NCBI GenBank assembly: GCA_046484285.1
Contig: JAWOBP010000098.1
Span: forward strand, 1 to 64,000
Direction: 5' to 3'
Origin: CAZHCG01 sp046484285
GTDB taxonomy: Bacteria; Myxococcota_A; Polyangia; JAAYKL01
DNA: 64,000 bases
The notes under the pieces were generated by a model. That model was given only the letters and a program-made list of their open reading frames with translations, had not been told where the DNA came from and did not search any database. A program made the position numbers and the translations under genes. Positions 8,750-15,971 of this stretch are shown one piece after another; positions within the stretch are counted from its first letter, which is position 1, and the number at the start of each line of letters is the position of its first letter.

Positions 8750-8816
8750 CGAGGCCAAGGAAGGACGACGAAGGACTGGCGCTGCCACGCCTTCGTCGTC
8801 CTTCCTTGGCCTCGCG
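8750..8816. repeat. 26-bp perfect inverted repeat with 15-nt loop
   Basis: The arm 8750-8775 begins GCGAGGCCAAG-like sequence (read G at 8750, then CGAGGCCAAGGAAGGACGAC) and is the exact reverse complement of 8791-8816. The 15 nt at 8776-8790 form the loop. No T-run follows on either strand, so it is not a standard intrinsic terminator. It sits between the cas promoter region and a methionine aminopeptidase relic. Confidence 0.9.
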
Positions 8817-8844
8817 GACAGTTGCTCGCTCTACCCGAACGTTT

Positions 8845-9162
8845 TCGATTGTAGTATCCTGGCCCTCCAGTCTCCGGCGTTGATCATCGGCTCGATCGTG
8901 AAGGTCATCCCCTCGCGCAGCCGCAGCCCGCGGCCCCGCTTGCCGAAGTGGGGCACCTGGGGCGGCTCGTGGAAGGATCGTCCCAGGCCGTGCCCCACGA
9001 AGTCGCGAACCACCGAGCAGCCGTTGCTCTCGGCGTGTTGCTGGATCGTGGCGCCGATGTCGCCCAGCCTCGCCCCCGGCCCGACCTCGGCGATGCCCAG
9101 CTCCAGGCAGCGACGGTCACCTCGACCAGGTGCCGCGCTTCCAATTCGGGTATCCCCGAGGA
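8845..9162 (-). pseudogene. Methionine aminopeptidase type I relic (truncated, frameshifted)
   Basis: The minus strand encodes a run that is clearly type I MetAP: RRCLELGIAEVGPGARLGDI, then DFVGHGLGRSFHEPPQVPHF with two of the metal-site His residues, then EGMTFTIEPMINAGD with a metal-site Glu. The preceding family segment EARHLVEVT is present but in another frame; restoring one nucleotide between GTGACC and GTCGCTGCC near 9115 joins them. The N-terminal half is absent, and the C-terminus ends shortly after INAGDW, before the final catalytic Glu. It cannot encode an active enzyme. A full copy elsewhere in the genome is expected, since MetAP is normally essential. Confidence 0.88.
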
Positions 9163-9394
9163 CCGGTACTGGAGCGGGTACGTGTAGCCGGGCCGGGCTG
9201 ATTCGGCAGGAGCGAAGGGGGAAGTGACGCCGCCGGGTTTCCAGCAGAAAACGGACGAGCTCGGGGGACGAGCCGGGGCGAGAATCGGCCGCAGGCGACC
9301 GATTCGGGGCGGGAACAGCCGAGATGTCAGGCAGCAGCCCGGCCGGATGTGCTTCGGCCGGCGAATACCGCCGTTGTTTCTTCTTGGTGTCTGA

Positions 9395-9739
9395 TACCCG
9401 GGCTTGGCGGAAGACGACTGGTGCGACGCCAGCGGCCAGAACACCAACGGTTGCGAAACGGACAACCCGGGAGTCGACCTGTGCGCAGACACTCTCGGCG
9501 ATGATTATCGGTTGCCAACCAGAAACGAGTACGAGGTTCTTCTGGGAGGCAACCGTTGCGACGGCGGCAACGGGGAAACGATGTGTACGGAGATGTTCGG
9601 ATACGACGAGGGACGCTACTGGTCGTCCACGATCTCGGGCAGCATGGCCGCATACTGCGCGCTGTTCAACATGGGCTATGTCGACCCCGATTCGACCAGC
9701 GATCTCAGGAACGTTCGTTGCCCGCGCGAAGGTCCGTAG
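9395..9739 (+). pseudogene. DUF1566 (Lcl C-terminal domain) protein fragment
   Basis: The frame encodes the second half of a DUF1566 domain: DYRLPTRNEYEVLLGGNRCD near its middle, then GRYWSSTISG and a final NVRCPREGP. These match the family pattern WRLPTxxEL, YWSST and N-x-VRCVR. An in-frame stop lies at 9392-9394, and there is no signal peptide and no GLxWQD motif, so the front is missing. Domain proteins of this type are normally secreted or lipid-anchored. The only start in frame is a TTG at 9404 with no clear ribosome-binding site. I read it as a relic. Confidence 0.65.
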
Positions 9740-9820
9740 CCGTCCATCGTTCGTTTCGTTGACTCCAGGATGCCGCACAGATAGTCTTTGCCCTCGTCTC
9801 GGGGGAGAGAGGGACTGAGG

Positions 9821-10774
9821 ATGGCGTACCACAGGCTGCCGGCCGCCGGGACGCTCGCCGCGATCGTGCTCGCGGCGTTCGTCGCCGGGGCGGCCGGGAA
9901 GAAGGGTCGCGCCTGCCGGGACGACTCCGATTGCAAGGCGGGACGCGTCTGCTACGACCAGCGCTGCACCCGCCTGGACAACGCGGAGAGCCTGCTGCGC
10001 GTGGTGCTGGCCCAGCCGCAGAAGGAGCCGGCGGTGCTGTACGTGGACGGCATGGAGATGGGGCGGCTGCCCTGGGAGGGCATCGTCCAGGCCGGCAGCC
10101 ACACGATTAGGGTCGAGTCCTACGGCAAGCTGCCGGTCAGCTTCCAGGGCGAGAGCCGCGCGAGCAAGGCGGACGAGCTGGTGGTCGAGCTGGAGCCCGA
10201 CCCGGCGCTGTACGCGCCGCCGCAACAGCCCGCGCCACAGCCGGTGGCTCCGCCCGCGACAGGGGAATCGGGCGGTGGGGAGAGCCCGGGGCGCGTCCAG
10301 ATCGGTCTGTTCGGCGCGGCCGGCTACGGCACCGCCTCCTACGGCAGCGGAACGATGCGACCGGCGACCGCGCTGCGCGGCGGTCTGACCGCGGGTGTGA
10401 CCGCCGTGACCGATCCGGCCTGGCTCGACGTGGGCGTGACTCTCAGCTCGGTGACCCACTACATCGTGGATCTGTCCGAGGACTGGGGCGAGCTGTTCAA
10501 GATCAACGCCGGGGTGATCCTGCGCCTGATGTTCCCGATCAAAGAGAACTTCTTCTACATCGGCGCGCAGCTAGAGCCGGGCATGACCGTGGTCAGCAAT
10601 CACCTGTGGGCCTACGGCCGGCTGCACGGAGCGATGTCGCTGTTCGTCACCGAGTGGCTGGAGCTGCGCATCGATCCCGTAGGCTTCGATTTCGCCCAGG
10701 ATCTGAAGATGGACGGCTACCTGGCGACGTTCGACGCCGGCTGCGCCGCCGTCTTCCGTTTCGTGGATTTTTAG
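9821..10774 (+). CDS. Secreted PEGA-like domain protein with predicted outer-membrane barrel tail
   Basis: The 317-residue protein has an N-terminal hydrophobic segment (residues 7-26, AGTLAAIVLAAFVAGAAGKK) acting as a signal peptide or anchor, then a short Cys-paired motif CRDDSDCKAGRVCYDQRC. A PEGA-like strand repeat follows (AVLYVDGMEMGRLPWEG ... AGSHTIRVESYGKL, about 65-110). A Pro/Gln linker leads to a C-terminal half with alternating hydrophobic strands ending in FRFVDF, as in small outer-membrane barrels. I chose the ATG at 9821 after GAGAGGGACTGAGG; the frame is open from 9788. Function unknown; a cell-envelope role is inferred from architecture only. Confidence 0.75.
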   Translation: MAYHRLPAAGTLAAIVLAAFVAGAAGKKGRACRDDSDCKAGRVCYDQRCTRLDNAESLLRVVLAQPQKEPAVLYVDGMEMGRLPWEGIVQAGSHTIRVESYGKLPVSFQGESRASKADELVVELEPDPALYAPPQQPAPQPVAPPATGESGGGESPGRVQIGLFGAAGYGTASYGSGTMRPATALRGGLTAGVTAVTDPAWLDVGVTLSSVTHYIVDLSEDWGELFKINAGVILRLMFPIKENFFYIGAQLEPGMTVVSNHLWAYGRLHGAMSLFVTEWLELRIDPVGFDFAQDLKMDGYLATFDAGCAAVFRFVDF

Positions 10775-10858
10775 TTTTCCCCACCGGCGTTTTAATTTCG
10801 TCGTACAATGGTGAACGAAGGGGGAGGGCGTTCCTCCCGCGCCGGAAGGAGGCGAACG

Positions 10859-12142
10859 ATGTTCGAACGGATTCGCTGGATGATCGTGATTTGCCTGGCC
10901 TGCGTCCTGGGGGCGCCGGGCTGCGGAGACGACGACGACGACAACGACGACAACGACGGAACCGCGACGGACGGCGACACCGACACCGAGGGTGCGCCGC
11001 TGCCGTTCGAGGCGCTGGACGTGTTGTTCGTGGTCGACAACTCGGCGTCGATGACGGAGGAGCAGGCGATCTTCGCCACCTCGGTGTTCGGGCTGGTCAA
11101 CTCGCTGGTCGAGCCGCTGCCGACCTCTCCGTTCGCCGCGGCGGACGACGTGCGCGTCGCGGTGGTCTCGTCCGACATGGGCATGCAGTGGGGCGGCAAC
11201 CCCTACGAGGAAGGAGACGGCTGGCCGAACGACCAGCTTCCCTGCTCGGCCGCGGGCGACGACGGCCAGTTCCAGGCCTACGGGTCCGGCAAGACGATCG
11301 ACCTGCAGAGCGGAAAGATTCCCTGCGGCCAGGACGCGGCCCAGTGCCCCGCGGACTGGACCTGCGAGAACATCGGCGACGACGGCGTGGGCGTCTGCAC
11401 GGCGCCGGGAGTCGACGGCTCGGATCAGAGCTGCCCGAGCCTGGAGACGACGTGGACCGAGACGCCGGGCGAGGACGGACCCAACCCGGAGATGGCCTTC
11501 CAGGTGGCCTGCCTCTCCTCGCTGGGTACCAGCGGCTGCGGTTTCGAGCAGCAGCTCCAGGCCGCGGCGCGCGGGTTGACCCGCGAGGACCAACAGGACT
11601 TCGTGCGCGAGGACGCCCTTTTGGCCGTGCTGGTGGTCAGCGACGAGGAGGACTGCTCGGTGGAGAGCAAGGAACTGTTCTTGGCGCCCGAGATCCAGGA
11701 CCTCGCAGCCACAAAGGTCAACATCGCCTGCGGCGAGAACGAGCAGTACCTCTACAGCCCCACCTCGTTCTACCAGTCCTTCGTCGATCGCAAAGGCGGG
11801 CACGCCTCGGCGGTGGTCTTCGGCGCGATCGTGGGAGTGCCGGTCGACGACGTCTGCCAGGGGACCGGAAGCGAGCTGGCGGCCGCCCAGTGCCTCCAGC
11901 ACGAAAAGATGCAGCTGGATCCCATCGAGGAGCAGTCGTCCGGAATGGGGATCACGGTCTACGCTCCGGCCTGCTCGCGCACCGAGGACGGCCAGGAGGT
12001 CACCAAGGCGCGCCCGGCCAGGCGGATAGTCGAGCTGGCCCAGGAGTTCGAAGGCGGGGGCTACGTCTACTCGATCTGCAACCAGGACTGGACTCCGGCG
12101 ATGCGGGAGTTCGCCGGGATCGTGCTGGAGCGGATGGAGTAG
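10859..12142 (+). CDS. von Willebrand factor A-like lipoprotein
   Basis: The 427-residue protein has a lipoprotein signal ending LGAPGC (Cys22), followed at once by an acidic spacer GDDDDDNDDNDG and a DGDTDTEG linker. The VWA-type domain begins VLFVVDNSASM near residue 55, giving the DxSxS metal-site signature. About ten Cys in the middle suggest disulfides outside the cytoplasm. The start at 10859 is preceded by AAGGAGG at a good distance; an upstream in-frame GTG/ATG at 10808 is less likely. It lies between two other secreted proteins. VWA lipoproteins like this are frequent in myxobacteria and usually of unknown partner. Confidence 0.82.
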   Translation: MFERIRWMIVICLACVLGAPGCGDDDDDNDDNDGTATDGDTDTEGAPLPFEALDVLFVVDNSASMTEEQAIFATSVFGLVNSLVEPLPTSPFAAADDVRVAVVSSDMGMQWGGNPYEEGDGWPNDQLPCSAAGDDGQFQAYGSGKTIDLQSGKIPCGQDAAQCPADWTCENIGDDGVGVCTAPGVDGSDQSCPSLETTWTETPGEDGPNPEMAFQVACLSSLGTSGCGFEQQLQAAARGLTREDQQDFVREDALLAVLVVSDEEDCSVESKELFLAPEIQDLAATKVNIACGENEQYLYSPTSFYQSFVDRKGGHASAVVFGAIVGVPVDDVCQGTGSELAAAQCLQHEKMQLDPIEEQSSGMGITVYAPACSRTEDGQEVTKARPARRIVELAQEFEGGGYVYSICNQDWTPAMREFAGIVLERME

Positions 12143-12165
12143 CCCGGCGTACATTCGCCTTTCGC

Positions 12166-12195
12166 TTGCTGGCCGCGGTCGCGTGCTGGTATGAT
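12166..12195 (+). promoter_or_regulatory. Candidate sigma70-type promoter of the Cys-rich lipoprotein gene
   Basis: TTGCTG at 12166-12171 and TATGAT at 12190-12195 are separated by 18 nt. Transcription would start near 12202, about 34 nt before the ATG at 12236. Found by eye only. Confidence 0.45.
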
Positions 12196-12235
12196 GACCT
12201 CGAAATAGGGATTTCTTTTGCATGAGGAGGGAACC

Positions 12236-12907
12236 ATGCCTCGCAAGATGATGTTTATTCTGATCGGCTCGCTGGTCGTGGCCGCAGCGATCGCCTGGTC
12301 CTGCGACGACGAAGGTCCGGCGGTCAACTCGACCTGCAAGAGCTTCTGCCAGACGCTGGTCGACGCGATGGAGGATTCCGAGGACTACTTCTACATCAGC
12401 AGCCACAGCGACACGCTGGAGTCGTGCGAGGTCTCGTGCACGCAGACGATGGACGAACTCGATTCGTCCGACGTTTCGGATGTCCAGGACTGCCTGGAGT
12501 GCATGGCGGACAACGGCAGCGGCGACTACGATGATTTCATGTCGGCGCTCTACGACGACTGCGCCGACAGCTGTGGCGAGGTCAACGATAACGAAGAGGT
12601 CTGGAGCGACCAGTTCTGGAACGATTTCAGCGAGGACTTCGACGAGAACTACAGCTCCGGCGATCCCGATCTGGATTCCGACGTCGATGCCGACGCCGAC
12701 GCCGACATCGATGCCGATGCGGACGCCGACGGGGACACGGACGGCAATTGCAGCTCCGCGGCGGTCGACGCCTGCTCCGAGGAGTACTCAACCTGCGCCA
12801 GCGACTGCGGAACGGACAGCGGCTGCGCGGAGGACTGCTACTACGTCGATTTCTGCAACTGCATCACCGAGGCCGGCTGCGATCCTTCGACCTACGGTTG
12901 CAACTGA
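12236..12907 (+). CDS. Small Cys-rich acidic lipoprotein
   Basis: The 223-residue protein begins MPRKMMFILIGSLVVAAAIA, a lipoprotein-type signal ending at Cys22 or Cys23 followed by DDEG. It has many spaced Cys (for example CKSFCQTLV, CEVSCTQTM, CLECMADN) suggesting a disulfide-rich fold. A linker of Asp-Ala/Asp repeats lies around residues 140-170. The ATG is preceded by GAGGAGG. Its stop at 12907 abuts the lepA stop on the other strand with no gap. No family recognised. Confidence 0.75.
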   Translation: MPRKMMFILIGSLVVAAAIAWSCDDEGPAVNSTCKSFCQTLVDAMEDSEDYFYISSHSDTLESCEVSCTQTMDELDSSDVSDVQDCLECMADNGSGDYDDFMSALYDDCADSCGEVNDNEEVWSDQFWNDFSEDFDENYSSGDPDLDSDVDADADADIDADADADGDTDGNCSSAAVDACSEEYSTCASDCGTDSGCAEDCYYVDFCNCITEAGCDPSTYGCN

Positions 12908-14716
12908 TCATCCCCCCGAGCGGTCGATCTTGAGCAGCGAGAGAAAGGCCTCCTGCGGGATCTCCACCTGACCGACCGACTTCATTCTGCGCTTTCCCTC
13001 TTTTTGCTTCTCCAACAGCTTGCGCTTGCGGGTCACGTCGCCGCCGTAGCACTTGGCGGTCACGTTCTTGCGCAGGGCCTTGACGTTGGTGCGAGCGATC
13101 ACGCGGCTGCCGATCGCCGCCTGGATCGCCACGTCGAACTGCTGGCGGGGAATCAGCTCCTTCATCTTGCGCGTCAGGTCGCGGCCGATCAGGTAGGTGT
13201 TGTCGCTGTGCACCACCGCGGAGAGCGCGTCGACCGGGTCGCCGTTGACCAGCACGTCGATCCGCACCAGGTCCGACTTGCGGTGGCCGATCAGCTCGTA
13301 GTCCATCGAGGCGTAGCCGCGCGAGATCGATTTGAGGCGGTCGTAGAAGTCGTAGAGCACCTCGGCCAGCGGCAGCTCGTAGACCAGCACCACGCGCCTG
13401 GGACCGGTGTACTCAAGCTTCTTCTGCACCCCGCGGCGTTCCTCGCACATCTTGATCACCCCGCCGACGTACTCGGACGGCACGTGGACCGAGGTCTCGA
13501 TGAAGGGCTCCTCCACGGCGCGTACGCCGCGATCCGGGAGCTTGGAGGGATTGTCGATCTCCATAGCGGTGCCGTCCTCCATGTGCACGTGGTAGACCAC
13601 CGAGGGAGTGGTGGTGACGATGTCGAGTCCGTACTCGCGCTCGAGGCGCTCCTGGATGATCTCCATGTGCAAAAGGCCGAGGAAGCCGCAGCGGAAGCCG
13701 AAGCCGAGCGCCTGCGAGGTCTCGGGCTCGAAGGCGAACGACGAGTCGTTGAGCGCCAGCTTGTCCAGCGAGTCGCGCAGATCGTCGTAGGCGCCGGGGT
13801 CGGTGGGGAACACGCCGCAGAACACCATCGGTTTGACCTCGCGAAAGCCGGGCAGCGGCTCTGGCGCGGGGTTCTTGGCGTCGGTCAGCGTGTCGCCGAT
13901 CCGAGTTTCGTGCACGGATTTGATCGAGCAGACCACGTAGCCCACGTCCCCGGATCCGAGCGTGCCGAGCGCGGTCGCCTCGGGGGTGAAGGTGCCCAGC
14001 TCGCTGATTTCGTAGACGCGCCCGGTGTGCATCAGCTCGACCTTCTGACCGCGCCGCAGCTCTCCGTCGAAGACGCGGACCAGCATGACCGCGCCGCGGT
14101 AGGCGTCGTACCAGGAGTCGATCACGGTCGCGCGCAGCAGGTCGTCTCCGGCGAAGGGACGCGGCGGCGGCACGCGGCGGACGATCGCCTCGATCAGCTC
14201 CTGGACGCCTTCGCCGGTCTTGGCCGAGACGGTCAGCGCCTCGGCCGGATCCAGCCCCACCGCGCTTTCGATCTCCTCGAGCGTGCCGAGCACGTCGGCG
14301 CCGCTGACGTCGATCTTGTTGACCACCGGGATGATTTCCAGGTCGGCCTCGATCGCCAGATACGCGTTGGCCAGGGTCTGCGCCTGGACGCCCTGGGTCG
14401 CATCGACCAGCAGCACGGCGCCTTCGCAGGCTTGCAAGGAGCGCTCCACCTCGTAGTTGAAATCGACGTGGCCCGGGGTGTCGATCAGGTTGAGGCGATG
14501 CGGCTCGCCGTCGACGACGAGGTCGTCGATGCGGGCGGTCTGGGCCTTGATCGTGATCCCGCGCTCGCGTTCGAGCTCCATCCGATCGAGGTACTGGGCG
14601 CGCAGGGTGCGCTTGTCGAGCAGACCGGTCAGCTCGAGGATCCGATCGGCCAGCGTCGACTTGCCGTGGTCGATGTGGGCGATGATACAGAAGTTCCTGG
14701 TTCGTTCGATGCTCAC
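12908..14716 (-). CDS. lepA: Elongation factor 4 (LepA)
   Basis: LepA is a ribosome-bound GTPase that back-translocates or rescues stalled ribosomes, important under ionic or pH stress. The 602-residue product starts VSIERTRNFCIIAHIDHGKS with the G1 motif AHIDHGKST, then DTPGHVDF (G3) and NKIDV (G4). The C-terminal domain specific to LepA is present, including KELIPRQQFDVAIQAAIGSR and AKCYGGDVTRKRKLLEKQKE with the final KRRMKSVGQVEIPQEAFLS. Length matches E. coli (599 aa). I chose the GTG at 14716, preceded by GGAG; the frame stays open far upstream but that part has no homology. Single transcription unit, convergent with its left neighbour. Confidence 0.98.
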   Translation of the reverse strand: MSIERTRNFCIIAHIDHGKSTLADRILELTGLLDKRTLRAQYLDRMELERERGITIKAQTARIDDLVVDGEPHRLNLIDTPGHVDFNYEVERSLQACEGAVLLVDATQGVQAQTLANAYLAIEADLEIIPVVNKIDVSGADVLGTLEEIESAVGLDPAEALTVSAKTGEGVQELIEAIVRRVPPPRPFAGDDLLRATVIDSWYDAYRGAVMLVRVFDGELRRGQKVELMHTGRVYEISELGTFTPEATALGTLGSGDVGYVVCSIKSVHETRIGDTLTDAKNPAPEPLPGFREVKPMVFCGVFPTDPGAYDDLRDSLDKLALNDSSFAFEPETSQALGFGFRCGFLGLLHMEIIQERLEREYGLDIVTTTPSVVYHVHMEDGTAMEIDNPSKLPDRGVRAVEEPFIETSVHVPSEYVGGVIKMCEERRGVQKKLEYTGPRRVVLVYELPLAEVLYDFYDRLKSISRGYASMDYELIGHRKSDLVRIDVLVNGDPVDALSAVVHSDNTYLIGRDLTRKMKELIPRQQFDVAIQAAIGSRVIARTNVKALRKNVTAKCYGGDVTRKRKLLEKQKEGKRRMKSVGQVEIPQEAFLSLLKIDRSGG

Positions 14717-14887
14717 GTCCGCTCCGTTGCCCTGCGAGAACGTCGCCGAGATTGTAGACATTGAAGCGGCGCTGGCAATGCCGCACCAGGGATTCTCGCC
14801 GTATTCCCGGTCGTTTTTCCCGGCGTGTCGCTCTGGCCGTTTTCGTTGTACAGTTCGATCGATGCCCGGGGGAGAAGGGAAGCGGCA

Positions 14888-15931
14888 GTGGACAGTACGA
14901 GAGCTTTGGTCGTCTTGGCGGCGGTTTCGGTTCTGACGATCGGCGCTTCCTGCGCGCCCGGAGGAGCGCGGGTGGACGAGCTCGGTGGCGCTTCGCACCG
15001 TCCGGACGGCGCCGGGATCGTCGGCGGTGAGGAGACGGGCTGGGAATCCTGGCGCGGAGTGGTCGGCCTGCTGGGCCAGGTCAGCCTCTGCACGGGCGCG
15101 CTGATCGACCCCGAGGTGGTGCTGACCGCCGGGCACTGCGTGTACCTGCCCGAGTACGACGTGGACTACACGCAGCACCCCGAGGACGTGACGATCGTCG
15201 GCGGCGCCGACCTGTTCCAGCAGTCGGTGACGCTTGCGGCGGTGAGCGCCGGTGCCAAGCACCCTTACTGGAACGGCGATATCAACCAGCAGGGAGCGGT
15301 CGACCTGGGAATGCTCCGCCTGTCCGGCCCGCTGGACGACGTGGAGACCTACCTGCTGAGGGAGCACCCCCATCCCGAGGTCGGGGACGAAGGGTTGATC
15401 GTCGGCTACGGCCTGTTCGATCCGCACGACGACAACTCGGCGGGTACGCATCGCTGGGGCGCCACCGAGTTGCTTCACATCTACCAGAACCTGATCGAGA
15501 TCGGCGGCGAGACCGGCACGTGCAGCGGCGATTCGGGCGGGCCGCTGTTCACTCGGCAGGGAGGTCAATGGGTAGTAACGGGCGTCAACTCGTTCGTGGA
15601 GAGCTACGACTGTCCGGTCTCGGGAGGGAGCTGGGACTTCAACACGCTCGGCTACCGGGACTGGATCGAGCAGGTCCTCTACGATTGGACCGGCCACGGC
15701 CTGCCCGAGAATCCCGGGACCGATGCGGACACGGACAGCGACAGCGAGACGGGAACCGAAACCGAAACGGATACAGACAGCGACACGGAGAGCGACAGCG
15801 ACTCGAAAAGCCCGGACGCCGACGGCGGCGCGATCGACGTCAGCCCGCCCGCGGACCGCGGCTGCGGCTGCTCGGCGGTCGGAGTTTCGAGGCACGGACC
15901 GATTTTGCGCATGGTGAGCCTGTCTTTTTGA
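14888..15931 (+). CDS. Trypsin-like serine protease lipoprotein with degenerate C-terminal tag
   Basis: The 347-residue protein has a lipobox-like signal ending IGASC (Cys22), a short propeptide, and a chymotrypsin-fold start IVGG at 44-47. The catalytic triad is visible: His83 in LTAGHCV, Asp139 in AVDLGMLRL, and Ser216 in GDSGGPL. After the protease comes a linker of Asp/Thr/Ser/Glu repeats (about 285-320), then RGCGCSAVG, which resembles the Cys motif of MYXO-CTERM sorting tails but lacks the following membrane helix and Arg cluster. The GTG start at 14888 follows GAAGGGAAG. Likely secreted or envelope-bound; substrate unknown. Confidence 0.85.
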   Translation: MDSTRALVVLAAVSVLTIGASCAPGGARVDELGGASHRPDGAGIVGGEETGWESWRGVVGLLGQVSLCTGALIDPEVVLTAGHCVYLPEYDVDYTQHPEDVTIVGGADLFQQSVTLAAVSAGAKHPYWNGDINQQGAVDLGMLRLSGPLDDVETYLLREHPHPEVGDEGLIVGYGLFDPHDDNSAGTHRWGATELLHIYQNLIEIGGETGTCSGDSGGPLFTRQGGQWVVTGVNSFVESYDCPVSGGSWDFNTLGYRDWIEQVLYDWTGHGLPENPGTDADTDSDSETGTETETDTDSDTESDSDSKSPDADGGAIDVSPPADRGCGCSAVGVSRHGPILRMVSLSF

Positions 15932-15971
15932 TATTCTTGTCTGAAGAAGGCTTTTAAAGGGAGGTTTCGAG

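Noticed and set aside
8750..8816. Hairpin as an intrinsic terminator
   Set aside because: No T-run on either strand, and the stem is much longer than usual; kept as a repeat of unknown role.
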